Source of the DNA: Nilaparvata lugens | Lineage: Eukaryota; Arthropoda; Insecta; Hemiptera; Delphacidae | DNA: 64,000 bases | Assembly (NCBI RefSeq): GCF_014356525.2 | Contig: NC_052511.1 | Location: forward strand, 28,314,639 to 28,378,638 | Direction: 5' to 3' | Shown here: positions 48,442-61,440 of the stretch, piece after piece | Position numbering within the stretch: the stretch's first letter is position 1 | Layout: each line of letters starts with the position of its first letter | Notes under the pieces: model-generated | Told to the model about the DNA's origin: nothing | Database searches by the model: none | Seen by the model: only the letters and a program-made list of their open reading frames with translations | Position numbers and translations under genes: made by a program

Positions 48442-48447
48442 AATAAA
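48442..48447 (+). terminator. Candidate polyadenylation signal of gene 2
   Basis: AATAAA lies about 440 bp after the stop codon, in an AT-rich 3' region; another AATAAA-like site lies near 48370. Either could serve. Confidence 0.4.
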
Positions 48448-48535
48448 GTTTTAACCTCTTCCACGTTTATCAATAAGATGGGGGAGAGATTTGGTTTCCA
48501 AGCATTATTCAATTTATTTGAGATTTAATAAGTAT

Positions 48536-48817
48536 TACCATAGAGAAACAACAGCGTAAGTAGATATCCCATGGTATTGGGCGTTCATGTCGCAACTTTT
48601 ACTGTTATCTGAAGCTGATTATTGTCGATTACTGTGGATTTTGAATGTTTTGGCGGGGTGAGAGTGTATGAACGGCACAATATGAGAGACTACCAGTGTC
48701 ACACAGCATCACGGGAAAGAAATACGTGGACTATGGGCATGAGATAACAGTAAAAAGTTGCGACATAAACGCCCTATACCATGGGATATCTACTTACGCT
48801 ATTGTTTCTCTATGGTA
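48536..48817. mobile_element. Fold-back MITE with about 75-80 bp terminal inverted repeats
   Basis: The left arm starts TACCATAGAGAAACAACAGC and runs through AGTAGATATCCCATGGTAT, GGGCGTT.ATGTCGCAACTT and ACTGTTATCT. The right arm is its near-perfect reverse complement ending TTGTTTCTCTATGGTA. It is about 280 bp long and non-coding. A related scrap (CATAGAGAAACAATAGCGTA) lies at 52790. The superfamily is unclear because the target duplication cannot be read with certainty. Confidence 0.75.
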
Positions 48818-48825
48818 CTATTACT

Positions 48826-49195
48826 ACTACTACTACTCATTGGCTCTACGGCCCTTGAAGAGCCTCCTCCACAAGCCTTTTCCATGCATCTCTGTCCTGT
48901 GCTCGCTGTCTCTACTTTCTCACGCCCAAGGATTGAAGGCCTCCACGTCGTCCAACCATCTCTTGCGTGGTCGGCCTCGCTTTCTCTGTCCCCCTGGTTG
49001 CTGATACAGAGTCATACGTGCTGTACGGGTTTCCGGCATACGTTCCACATGGCCCAACCAACGAACTCTTGCTCTTCTAATTTCAGTAACAATGCTCGGT
49101 TGCCCATACAGAGCTCATCATTTTTTTCTGAGTCGCCACCTATCAGCCTCTAGCACTGGCCCATAAATTCTTCTTAGGATTTTCCTCTTCCTAGG
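48826..49195 (-). pseudogene. C-terminal fragment of a non-LTR retrotransposon (RTE-like)
   Basis: On the minus strand the frame reads KRKILRRIYGPVLEADRWR, then stop codons. It continues IRRARVRWLGHVERMPETR and GQRKRGRPRKRWLDDVE, the typical tail after the RT thumb of RTE and related LINEs. It stops, and ends in a (TAG)n-like tail directly against the MITE's right end. Reading frames on the opposite strand here are shadows. Confidence 0.75.
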
Positions 49196-52010
49196 ATTTA
49201 ATAAGTAAATTGCACTATATAGTCAAGTTTTAAAAATAAATACCGATAAATGTAATAATAATCTTCATATTGCATTAATTCATGTAATAATTTAATCTAC
49301 AAAATTTGTATTGTTTGTATTGTCTACATACAATAAAAAAGCAGTTGGTTTATGTTCTTGAAGGCACTGATTCTGACTTTTCTTACTTTCACCATTTAAA
49401 TATACGATTCAAGGCAGATTTATGGCCACTGTTGGAAAATTCTGGGAAAACTTGAATGATGTCATTTTTTTATGTTTTATGTTCTTATATTTTTTATGTT
49501 TTATCATTTCCATAGATAACATTCTCAACTCAACGTATATGATATTCAGATCACAAAATTTATAAGGGTCGGGAGAAAAATAAAACTTTAATATCTATTC
49601 AAGGAACTGAAAGAAGAAAAAAGGAAACTGTATTGTTCCAAGGAAAAGAACATACTAGGTTAATTCTTTTCACCCTCCGCCATAAATAAGAAACGAATGT
49701 ACATAAAAGAGTAATTTTCACTGAGAGTTAAGCACACTCATGACTTTTCTTCAACGTGAAATTGTTGTGAAGGTTGAGGCATTTGTCATATACCAGTGGA
49801 CCAGCCTACTAAAACCCTCTTCATAGAATGCTGCCTCCAAATGAGTGTAAACTGGATATGATGGATATGTTTTGGAGCTTCTCGTTAGTATAGAAGCTCT
49901 GCTCTCTAAGTCATGTCTTGAGTTTGGGTAAAAGGTATAAGTTACTTTATCTAAGAAAGGTTAGTATGGTGGGTGATAGAAATCATCTAATTTGATCTAT
50001 TGGCTGAGAAGTTTGATGCAGCAGCACTGTGAGAACAAGTTCTCATGCATCACAACGAATCCAGAAGTCATTTCAACTGACATCATCCAACTAACGATAT
50101 GACCGCACCGATCACAGGTCTTTTGGTGAAGATAGCTAGCTGTTCAGTTCTGTGGAAGTCACGCCCCTTCCGCTTGTCTGTGTCATATGATGTATGTGAT
50201 CGGAGATTCAAAAAAAATGACCCACGTATATGTTCTAAGGAAGAAGGGGAACTAGGTGAGGCACCAAGGATTATTAGGTAAGCGAGAAATATTAAAATAA
50301 ATAATTCAGCTTCGTTCTTATGTTTGATGGTTGATTTTTGCAAAACATTATTGTTTGTGTATAAATAATCGCATACTTTCATATAGGAATTGTTACCTAT
50401 TTACAATAATTTTGCGGTATCAGGTTAGATCCTATTGCCTAGCACTACTGAATAACAATTCGGAATTTACTATCCCAGGGGTGCTTACAGGTGGGAGTGG
50501 CGTCCTTAAAACTTATGGGGGGGACTTGAATCTTGGGGGGAACAAATCTTATAAGGGGTCCCAAGAAAAGTCAGCCGTTTTTAAATTAACAACTAATGAT
50601 ATTTTTGGCTTTCCAATTCATGTTGGGGTTGGATTTAAAGCTTTAGAATGTTTTCTAAATATGTGGGCTTGAGGAGGCACCCCGCCTGACTATCCTCTCA
50701 TATAAGAATGAAATCAGGATCTCCTATATAGGGAGGTCCTAATAGAATCCTCGTGGCACTAGAAAGAAGATACAACAGGTAACTAGTGAATGTGTATCCA
50801 ATGAGCTTCCTCCAAATATTACTTCATTCAAGTACTGGACTTGATGTTAAGAGCGAAGACCCGTTTACAAAATAATAGAAGATGAATAAAGATGAACGAT
50901 AAACCGTTGTTCTCTTGTACGCATTCAAGGAGCAAGAAAACAAACCGTGACATCACGCGCTATTGCTAGTGCGAGAGACTTGAACTTTCGCTGTAGTAGT
51001 GAACAGTAAACTTACCAAATAAAGTGAATGACTATTAAGACTACTATTGAGATGACGACGACGACGACGACGATGATGATGATGATGATGATGATGAGTC
51101 TGTGAAGTCGATGGTATGAAGAAATGTTGAAACTATTTCAAAATCAACTGATACCTAGAAGGAATTTAGCGCATTATACACTCATCTCACATAACACATA
51201 CAACATTTCTTGCCAATAATTGTTGGCATGTATCTTCTCTCCATATCAGAACTATTTATAGTTTTTAAATCAGAATTCGGGGAAGAAACAGTTTTGGGCT
51301 GTGCATATTAGGCCTTCCCCAATAATTTTAAAGAATTGTGTTTTGTTTATAGTCCAGGCAACGAATGATAAAAAAAAGGTATAGAGGGAAAAGTTTGGAA
51401 CACAATTTTTGACCCATCATTTTAGAGCATCATATTCTCTTCAATTTCAATTTGGAGTGGGGGTGATTTGAAAGTACCATATTTAGTTTTTTTGCATATA
51501 TCTCGAACAATATGAGTCTTTCCAAAATTTTTGTTGAATACAAAATGAAAGCTTACAAATTAGCCTACAAGTTTCATCTGTAACATTTTTCCATACCTGT
51601 CATAGTTTTCTAGATAAGAGCTCTTGAAGGTGTCACAATTTGAAGAGAAACCCTTCCGGCTCCGATTTATCATCTTTTTGGCCTTATAACTTTTTAACGA
51701 TTGATTGAAAAATACTGTCCATCAGAGTAAGCTCGAGTTCAAAGCAGAGAAAGTTCGAGAGAGCAAAATGTCGACACCCTGAATGGAGTCGCCGAGATTT
51801 AAAAGAAAAAAATTATTCAATAGATACAGTAAATGACAATGTTATTTATAATATTCTATATTACAAGGAACCTAGAATATATTAATTCTAGATTCATTGG
51901 AGTAAACTATAAAGTTCTATTGATTCACATACCTATTATAATAATTACACAAATTGCGGATTTCAAAATCAGTTGGCCCTACAATAGTTCATGAGTGTGT
52001 TCTCTAGTTC
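49196..52010. other. Intergenic; no gene recognised
   Basis: AT-rich with G-runs near 50515-50540. The frames at 50083-50382 and 50331-50672 are not recognisable. 51350-51830 contains TATATCTCGAACAATATGAG-like sequence of repeat appearance without a partner in this window. Confidence 0.4.
51049..51096. repeat. (GAC)n(GAT)n microsatellite
   Basis: GACGAC triplets pass into GATGAT triplets over about 48 bp. Confidence 0.9.
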
Positions 52011-52099
52011 GGGGGCTCACTATTTACTAGCAGAGAGTATAGAATATAACATTCGCTATACTCTCTGGTTACTAGTGTATGAAGAGAGATCCACTAAAA

Positions 52100-52470
52100 A
52101 ATGTTATCCTGTCAGCATTGATTGACCGAGCGAAGTGAGGTCTAAGATTCAAGTCGACAGTTTTGCATTTCTCTTTATTTATGTATGTACATATGCTTAT
52201 ATTTATGTTTCGCATTTACGGCGGAACGCGGCAATAGATTTTCATAAAATTTGACCGGCATGTTCCTCTTTAAATTGCGCGTCGACTTAAGGTTCATTGA
52301 AATTATAGATATAGATTTTAAAGATGATATAGAAGGAAAAAGAATGTCCTTCATACGCCAATATTACCATAAAAATCAGACTATAGAATTATTCACCATA
52401 GATCAACTGTCGAGTCGTCGAGTGGATTATTAATTTATTGCATGACGCATGCAATAGATTTTGATAACTC
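52100..52470 (+). repeat. Candidate dispersed repeat (GACCGAGCGAAGTGAGGTCT)
   Basis: The block from GACCGAGCGAAGTGAGGTCT through TACGGCGGAACGCGGCAATA and GCGCGTCGACTTAAGG to ATGCAATAGATTTTGATAA has the look of a mobile-element family I recall from planthoppers. There is no second copy in this window, so support is weak. Confidence 0.35.
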
Positions 52471-52629
52471 AAAGTAACATAGTACATTCTCCCGACCTTT
52501 CTCTGCTCTCAACTCTGTGAGCTTCTGATGATTTAGCATTTATCACACCAAACCAAACAGCCATTAGTCATTTCACACCGATATATCGCTGACACACCAG
52601 GACATGACAGGATTCACTCTGATGGACAG

Positions 52630-52680
52630 TATATAAGGGGAGGCTGCGGTTTATAACTGCGCGAGATCTACTGTTCACAG
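52630..52680 (+). promoter_or_regulatory. Candidate TATA promoter
   Basis: TATATAAG at 52630-52637 is followed 25-45 bases later by a plausible start region (GATCTACTGTTCACAG). It lies about 0.6 kb before the candidate secreted-peptide start at 53253. A second possible start is TCAGTCAGTGATC near 53083, which resembles the arthropod initiator TCAGT. Neither is proven. Confidence 0.3.
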
Positions 52681-53252
52681 AACTACTAGTATGATTTATG
52701 AGGAACGCTGACAGTTCATCATCATACCATAGGTATCAAAGCTTCTTCCTCCTGTACTTTCTTTCATCTTATATTTCTGTATGTCAGCATAGAGAAACAA
52801 TAGCGTAATAGCGTTATGCTATCCTCTATGATGTCAGTATCTAATCTTCTACTATGCAGCGTATCATAATAATTATAGTGAGCAGCCTTCCCGTAACATT
52901 GGCCAAGTTCCTCACCTATCATGGGAGAGGAGAGTGAACTCAACAGGTGATAAGGACGGGGAGGGGGATCAGCTGTTACAAAACTGAATCCAGGTCCAGT
53001 GCACATTGGCATCACGTGTCTTGCCAATTCCTTTATCATCAGTTCATCTTGCGGCGGTGCGGTGTGATAACGGCTGTGCCTTATCAGTCAGTGATCGATT
53101 ACTTCAATCACAAAAACAGTGCTTTCATCGGCCTCGAAAATGTTTTAGGATATTTGTGGTGATTGCAAGTGCAAGCATATTATCTCACCTATGTGCAGTT
53201 CAAAATTATCAAGAATTTATTCTGTGTGAGTTGAAGGATTTCCCTCGGCAAG

Positions 53253-53298
53253 ATGCTCTTCACGGGGATTGTACTAACACACCTGCTGCTCTTCAGCT
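53253..53298 (+). CDS. Candidate small secreted peptide, exon 1
   Basis: The ATG in GGCAAGATGC starts MLFTGIVLTHLLLFS, a signal-peptide core, and runs into a strong donor (CAGCT/GTGAGTAAC) after 46 bases, phase 1. A phase 1 donor just after a signal peptide is common for secreted proteins. The only phase-compatible continuation I noticed is at 58905. The gene is not recognised and the exon is short, so this is tentative. Confidence 0.45.
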
Positions 53299-53509
53299 GT
53301 GAGTAACCGTTTCTACCATGATCACAATATTATAGATATTCGTTCAAACTTTGATGTAGGATGTATCTTCTAGGACTAGTAAATTCATTCGATATAATAT
53401 TCTCCCAAACATGATAAAAATAGCACATTATGATCCAGTCAATAAAGACATTGAGAACAGAGAGAGCTTGCAAGCTTGATTGTGGTTTTGACTTTTTAAT
53501 ATTATATAT

Positions 53510-53750
53510 TTTTTGATAGCTTACATAAAAAAGTCCAAAAACGATTTTGCATGCAACATTTCCTTGTGCCTCTAAAACCTCAAGTTTTCGGTTATCTCTT
53601 TCTGAAATTTATGCCAAAACCAGAAATCAGAAAAAAATATTTTTCGCCTTTCTTTTATTTTATTAGCCATACAGTGAGACCAAATACAACCTTTACTGAG
53701 TTGAAATTGTTCAAAAACTTATGAAATATTTAAATTTCCAAGAATTTAGA
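53510..53750 (+). repeat. Possible third fragment of the 19.7-kb repeat family
   Basis: Weaker similarity to 19840-20080, including AAAACCTCAAGTTTTCGGTT, TTATGCCAAAACCAGAAATC and a following A/T-rich block, in the same order. It lies in the putative intron of the candidate peptide gene. Confidence 0.35.
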
Positions 53751-54379
53751 GGAATACAAGATACAGATACCGTACTTGTTTTGTGAGAGATAAATGATGA
53801 AGAGTGGATATTGGGATAGGTTTAAACAAAGTACTCAAAACTATCCCGTAAAATGAAATGGTACCCTATGCCATAGAGAGAAATAAGGTGCTAATGCTAA
53901 TCCTTGATTTATAGATACTTTTCCTACTCTTATTATCCTATGAATACACTCTGAAATTGATTGAATTACTAATGAATGCTGTGCATTGATAGATAGCATA
54001 TCGACTAATGCTAATGACTTTAATATTAATAGTTCAATGTAATCGTGAAATAGAAATATATTCAACCCTCTCAAGCTAGAGTACATGAATTACTGTGACT
54101 AGTTCTTCAGTACAAGTAGATTACATGTTCTGTATAAGCGGTGTAACACGATGTTCAGGCATGAGTCGGACAGACGAAGCAATTAGAAGGAGAAAACTAG
54201 CATTTATCCGATACCAAATACCGTTCACTGCTAATCTGATGGATTTGAATAAATAAAAAAGAATTTATAGGATGACCAAATCAATTAGGACAGAGCAATC
54301 AACTGGATAAACTTACCGGTATTCTTATAATACTGTATCACTTTATCAAATAGGGATTATGAAAGATGATTGGTGTAAT

Positions 54380-55085
54380 TGTTCCAAAGGTGCTGGGAAC
54401 TTTGGTACCAATACTTTTTGGGACAAGAGTTCCAAAAGAGGAAAGGGTTCCGACATAAGAGAGGATGGCACTTTGCAGGTAGAATCAGGTGTCTCCAAGA
54501 GGTGGTTGGACATTGTTCTCCTACACAAAGGCGTTGATCACATAGAATAGCAATTATAGCAATTCAGTTGCAGGCCTATTCCCTTGTATATGAATACGAA
54601 TATTCCCCTAGTATTTTTTAACATACTTCATATATATATTTATTCCGATTTTAAAGTTGAATTATTATATTTGCTATTCCAATCAGGAAAATTTCTAATA
54701 TCATTTCATTTAACGGATGGTTGTACTCGTATAAACGACTATTATTTGAAATGATAAAAGAATGAGCAGCAAATAAGAATGTTTCACATGCAACAAATGG
54801 TCAATGATATTAATGGTGGTGAGGGAGGGAATCCCAAGAAACATGGATCCAATAAAATATTGGGAGAGAAGCCTTCTGAAGATGTTTGTCATAAAAATAG
54901 ATTGTTAATCTACCCAGTACTCAGAACTATTCTAAAAATTAATCTATGAATGGCTTTCATTCAATGACAGAAGCGTGTGAACCTGTCAAAAGGACCGACT
55001 ATAATAATTGTCTGCTAATCACCTCGCAGGTAGAGACCGCAGGCTTGGTAGCAAAATACATGGTCCCAAATTTCCGGCCACCGTT
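54380..55085 (+). repeat. Dispersed segment, partner of 16490-17070
   Basis: It shares GGGTTCCGACATAAGAGAG, GTAGAATCAGGTGTCTCCAA, ACACAAAGGCGTTGA, GACAGAAGCGTGTGA and the CAGGTAGAGACC block with intron 1 of gene 1, in the same order and strand. No Nimrod exon follows it. Confidence 0.6.
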
Positions 55086-55089
55086 TCAA

Positions 55090-58000
55090 AACTAAGACCT
55101 TCAAAAATAAAAAAAAAGTAAATTTCATTTCGAATTTGTGATTCCGACTAGATTCTTAAAACATAGAGACTTGAGAGGCACAATAATTGACCTTGTTTTG
55201 GGCTGATACTACAAATTATGACAATTATAGAGGCTAAGTTTACTTGAGCACCTCTGTAATTTGCTTTTAAGAATATCAATTAATTGCTATGCAGTCTGTA
55301 GTTGATCAATGTATTTCTCCAAAGGCTTTTCAAGGTATTTTAGTGAACAAATAAAAATTTTTAGGACAGCATTCAGTTGGCAGTTTCTAGAGATAAAAAC
55401 AAAAAGTTCCAGTGATAGGATGATTGAAAGTAGTCAGTGGAAGATAATCTCAATGAATATTTCAACTCATACAGCATATTCTCATCTATTTGAACATCAC
55501 ATTGATGGCAATTCATATAAGCTGATTGCAGTAATAATATGTTGTGACATTTTTTAAATAGTTCATGTATCCATGAATAATAATATGTTATTTCCTTTCA
55601 TCATTTCATTTGAAACGTTAGAAATGATACATTTTATTTTTGGTACTTCTATAGATGTTATGCAAATCCTGTTTCAAAAAGTGAATTATCGTGAAACAAT
55701 TATAGCTTGTGTGCTTGCTTGCTGATACTTCTGTGTCCTATAAATCCTTAGTAAATCCTCTAGTCTTTTTTATTATTTTCTACCACCTGGTCCTATTGTT
55801 TTTCTCATCCCCATCATCCTTCCTTCCTTCATCCCATTCTATCATACCTACATTCTCTTTACTTTTTCTGATACCTTTTCACCCTCTCAAGGACTAAAGG
55901 TTTCCTAGTAGGTACCTAGATAACTATTGTTGGCAAACCTTTCAATCCTCCTCCTTCTTTTGCACCACAGTTCTTGTTATAAGTATTTGATTGTTATTTT
56001 ATCTGCATATATTAATTTTGTTTTTATTTAGGCCTATATTGTTACAAGATATCTTGTGTATGTGAATGAAAAAATAAATTTGACTGGCTAAACTATTCTA
56101 TAACAATACTTTTCTACTCTATTTGTTCTTTGATATATTTATAAAATAGCTACAAAAGTTAGATTCCAGTTTAGAGATCCCATAAATTCAGTGTTAATTA
56201 CGGCACATAAATCTTAACAATTTTTTCCAATCACTCTCTTAATAGTCATGCTATACCTCAGTTGAAAGTCTATCAATATTAACTCATTGTGCTTAATGAC
56301 GTGCTTAATAGTAAACTGTTCGTAATTGGAAGCGAGAATGTGGCTTAAAATCTAGACTATAAGTCACTCTATAATTTCGGTTTAATAAACGCCAGAGATC
56401 TGACATGGAGCGCTATTAAAAAGACAACTAAATTACGCGTCTAAGAAAATAGTATCTCATTTTTAACCCGACAAGAATGAGTTAATAATGTCTGGTTCTC
56501 ATTAATCTTTTGAAAGCTGTTTGATTTTTGAGGAAATCTTGAATGCCATTTTTAAAATTTTCGAGATCGTAGGCTTACTTTATCTGTAATTTTTTAAAGT
56601 TATCATTAATTTATGGTTGCATGAATATTAATCCAGTCTGGAATACATTCTGAATTTCACATTATCACAATCGGGTTAGTGTCTGCCATTGTATAGAAAT
56701 GAAGTTTGTCATAATGTTGGAACTGTTGTGTTATGTTTGGAAATTATTCATCTGCCTGAATTTAAAGGAAATTAATAGAATGTTTACCATTGTTTCCTTA
56801 TTCTTAGAATATGGATAAATTGAGATTGAAAGTTCAAGTTTTCTATATTGAGAAATGTAGAGAATTAAAATCTGAAATGATATCCTATGAACACACTGAC
56901 GGCTCACTAAAATACTACGATACTGCGCTGAATATAATGAACTGGAAAATATCAACAATCTCCATGAGAATAATACACTAACTTTATAACAATGACACTT
57001 TCTCATTCACTCATTTTAATAATATAAAGAAAAGCGAGGCATATTTCCATGTTTTCACCTGTCTTACTCTTGATTAATACATGCGATTTCCATCACATGC
57101 AATGTAGGAAAAGTTCGTCCATTGATGAAAAGAGAAACTACTCATGTAAGACTAGTTCAACCTGTGGAGTTTGCGTGTTTTGTTAATTTTTTACTGCACT
57201 ACTTGCACTTGATACTGTATGAGTCAATTAAGAACTTCCGCCACATTCTCATTTGTTTTGCATTTCTCTGAAAACTTCTATTTCCGTTTACACTGCTGTC
57301 ATTCAATTTCAATCTTTCATTTCTGGTTTAATAGTCATCTATGGGTATCCTGAATGGTTTGAATGAGGAAATTCAGGTTAAAAAAGCATTATTAAGGATA
57401 TTGATAGCTTTGGTATGACTTCTCCCACTTCTGTAGGTGATTCCGTCGGAAGGATGCGGCTTGTACATTGTAAATGAGATGCTGGCACAAAACTAATTAT
57501 TTAAATTCCTGAAAAATATTTTAACTGATTTGTGTTGCTCTTATCCTAGATTTACACTCGTGTTCGTGTTATGAAGCACAAAAGTAGGTAATGCAAACTA
57601 CAGTAAATGTTAGTAGCTATGATAATCAGTCAGAATGAGATATAAATCTTACAAAGGGTTACCCAGTTGCTCATCACCCTGATTTTGAATTTGAATTTTG
57701 ATATTCACCTTTCTCTCGCTGTAATAAATGGGTTGATAAATCCATTACCGAATAGCAGTGATACGAAGCTCATGGTCAATGGAAGATCCATGATGGATGG
57801 AAGTTCAGTAGGTCTAAATCAAACCTAATCTTCACCTGTAACAGGAAACGAGTTTACATTGATTGACTTTAGTAGTCTCATTCAAAAGAAACATGAAAAG
57901 CTCATTTTTTTCATTCAATTAGATTCAATATGATAAGGGTCCTTGAAATAGAAATGTTTCAATATACTGCAATTACAAAAATAAGAAATTATTCATAACA

Positions 58001-58900
58001 TTTTGGAATTGCATGATAAAAACTTCAATCTACTTGTACTAGTTGCCTATAATATGAACTGAAAAAAGTTATATATGCTGATATAGGTTTCCGTGAGAAG
58101 GGTAATATCATCGGATTAGAAGCCCAATGATTTGGACCTACTAATAAAAATATGATCGACCAAATATTATTTACTGTATGATACATATTCAAAGTGGACC
58201 AGAAATAATTCGTGATTAATTGGTACTACACGATGATTGATTGAATGTTGATGGAAAGTAAACAAGTCTTCTGCTCTCAATATGGATTACGAATGAAATA
58301 GGGGTTTCGTAATAAGTAAAAGTGGTGAATCTATAAGTATTACAATGATAATTTCTTTCTAATTTTGGGCGAAGCAAGAGCAAACAGATTCTGTGATACT
58401 AAGTATGAAAATCAAACATTTTTACATAGGAATTTGGAGAGTACAGAATTTGAAAAGACGTTACTTCCACTACAAAATTCGCAGACATACATTTCCTTGT
58501 GTAATATACTTTTCGAAGAACTAGGATGGAGAAAAGGGTCTAAGTCCAATGGAACAGTGATATTTAGAATTCATGCAGGGCTGCAAAGGAAGCCAAAAAG
58601 AAGAATTGGTGCAATCCAACGAAGAATAAAAAAAAAATATTTTTATCTGTCTCTCTGTTAGTCTATAGGAACTGCACGACATGATAGCCCCAGAGGTTTT
58701 CATTGTTATAAATGGCATCTCATCGTGCTCTACCTGTAATAAGTCTGGAGTATTTGACCCAGATGAATTAATTCAATAGTTTACATGTTATCTTGACATT
58801 CCACGGTTCAACTAGTTCAACTAGCATCAATCTTCCTAGATTATTAGTTTACCAAATTAGTCCACTAACTTGGACAAAATGAGTAATTCTAATATTTTTT
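55090..58900. other. No gene recognised (possible intron of the candidate peptide gene)
   Basis: AT-rich, without supported repeats or coding exons. The 98-codon frame at 58365-58661 has no recognisable domain or splice context. Confidence 0.4.
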
Positions 58901-58904
58901 TCAG

Positions 58905-58993
58905 CTATTTCGACGTTTGTTACGTTACAAACAGTTCAGTCTAACCGAAAGTTGTTGGCAGAGAGTCTGCTAGCAGATGAGGAGACGAAATGA
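58905..58993 (+). CDS. Candidate small secreted peptide, exon 2
   Basis: After TATTTTTTTCAG the sequence completes a Ser codon (T/CT) in phase with exon 1. It continues ISTFVTLQTVQSNRKLLAES and eight more residues to TGA at 58991-58993. Joined with exon 1 this gives a 45-residue precursor: hydrophobic signal region of about 25 residues, then a short charged peptide with an RK pair and an acidic end (ADEETK). I do not recognise the family. The support is the phase match, the acceptor quality and the continuity of the hydrophobic region across the junction; chance is not excluded, and further exons could be missing. Confidence 0.4.
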
Positions 58994-61440
58994 ATATTAT
59001 GCAGCGCTTCTGAAACAAACTGGTTACTTCTCTTAACACCAACCAGTCTTTATGTAATAATATTATTCTATAGGCAATTTTCGATCGGGGATCCGCTACT
59101 TCCTGCCCACAAACTCATGTCAATTCCTCAACCATATTTTAACAAGAATTTCCACTAGTCAAACAACCCCTCTCCTCCCAACAGCCCCACCAATCGCTAT
59201 CAGAACCACTTCGCGCCGTAATCCAATTTGGAGATTGAAAAAAATAATCTGCATTCCTACGCAATTCAATCAATATTCAATCGGTTACGGTTCACACTCG
59301 GTTTAATATCTATTCGAGTAAAATTGGATGTCAATGTATTACTCTAGATTGATATTTACCATCAAAATAATCATGAAAACCCAATTTTATAGTTGGTTCA
59401 GTGAGCTATATGGATTTATTTACTGAAAGTAACAGTGGCATACATAATAACATTGAGTTCATTGTAGGAGTTCATATGCAATTTTTCATTTGGCAATATC
59501 AAATTCAAATTGAATTGTGTGTATGTGTGTGTGATTGCAACTTAATAATAAAATATGAGAGTAGTAAGATTTAGACTACAACTCGAATCATTATTGAGGA
59601 TTACTATTATCATCATGTACCACGTAGTATCACCATAGAATATTACAATCTTCTTAATAAGTATAGGTTTTCCCTGGTGCCACTGATATCAATGGCTAGA
59701 TGTATATGAAATAAGCTGCACTGAATGAGGTCGACTATTCAAGAGATAGGTCCATTGTGCATGATTGAAGTACTAGCCACATTGAATTTAATATAATATA
59801 TAACCTGAAATCGAGATGAATCATCTATTTTTTCTGGTTCCATAAACAATAGCTGATTTTGTCTAGTTAAGATAATGTCTTTATTTTCAAATTAATAAAG
59901 TGATGAGGAAATAGTAGAATATGATCACCTCACCTATAGACTTATGCTTATACCTATCCCATATCCTTATCACCAATTTTATTCATCCTACTTATGAAGA
60001 CCACAACTCATCTACGAAACCAATTACACAAGATAAAGTGAAAAATCATTGATTCGAACTTATTTATTCGATACTCCATTGATTCCTGGATTCGATTATT
60101 CTGTAAGTTTGAATAGATAATTTTACCCTGTAAGACAAATACATAATCTGAACTCCACTACTTATAAACTCTATAATTATTTTCTATCAATTTTTCGTAA
60201 ATGGATAAGGAAAATAGGACTATCAAGCCTATTGAGCGGAATTTCAAGTTAGAATTCCAACTTTTAATTATTTTAGATAAGCTGGACCTGTTCAGATTCC
60301 CTGCACAGGGCAAATCGGCCAAGCAGGGAGTACATTCATTATAGTGTTGAAATTTTAATTTTTTGATTATGCTTTTCATGAATAACATAAATATGACTTT
60401 TGGATTTGAGATTCTACCAAGAAGTGATATAACATGACAGGTGTCTGTTATGAATACAATAAAGAATCTTAGTAGAGGGAAAGTCAACAATAAGAAGCAA
60501 TCAGGTGTGATAGGCCTTATAAATTATGAGTTATGGATTTTATTAATGTGTCAGTATATAAGACCTTTCAACACACCAAAAATTAGTAGTCAACATGTTA
60601 GAAATTATCTAGACATGTTCAAAAGAGCAAGCACGCGTCCCAGTGCTCATGTCTTATGCGAGCACAATTAAACCAACATGATCGCGAACAGATCAGTAAT
60701 TAAAAATTCGAGAGCCAATACTAGCCTAGTCAATACTAAACTTTAAAATAATTTGTGGGCAGCAAACAAGGAACCACTTTTCAGGTGAGAACACGCCCTA
60801 ACCAGGTCGATAAAAATTTATTACTTACGCTTACAGTGTCTAATTATCAGTTTCCAACTATTTTTTGCGTAATATGATTCAATTAAATATGGTAGATCCC
60901 ATATGGAATGCGAAAATCCTCAAAGGATTACACTAGTAATTGGGATAAATAGTATCATGATGATTTACGTCATGGTGTAGTCTTACCTGATAATTAGCAA
61001 AAATTATTTTCATTGACTGATGATAGGTTCCATCGATTCAGTGTAAATGTGGATTATTGGCGATGGTACTGTATTTTACATAGGAACACTTGTGGGCCTC
61101 GATGCCTTCAGGAGAATCAGAAAGATAAAAAACCTGCGGCAGTAGGGTTGTAATATTTTATCACAATCTTTCAAATAATCTTACCAACAGATGGGCTAAA
61201 TCTTGCATCATAGTCAATTTTATAAATATTGTGAATAATTTGTAGTGGAAGAAACACGTTTCACGGTAAAAAGAGTTTCTCATTTTTTTAGACGATCCAA
61301 TACACAATAATAGTGGTTTGGACTAATAGTTGTGAGTTTTGTTAGTTGTGTAATTAATGATGATGAGTTAAAGCTTTAAGTATAGTAACCTACTAGTACT
61401 CTGACAACAAATGAGTACAGTATATTTGGTGTAAACCCAG
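58994..61440. other. No gene recognised
   Basis: AT-rich intergenic sequence; AATAAA near 59547 could serve as a polyadenylation signal for the candidate peptide gene. The reading frames at 60158-60490 and 60441-60671 are not supported. Confidence 0.4.

Noticed and set aside
48696..49153. Two plus-strand frames of about 100-130 codons
   Set aside because: They are antisense to an RTE-like coding fragment and the MITE arm.
54359..54550. 63-codon plus and 60-codon minus frames in the 54.4-kb repeat
   Set aside because: The partner repeat at 16.5 kb does not preserve either frame.
58365..58661. 98-codon frame
   Set aside because: No domain, signal peptide or splice context; repeated copies or conservation not visible.
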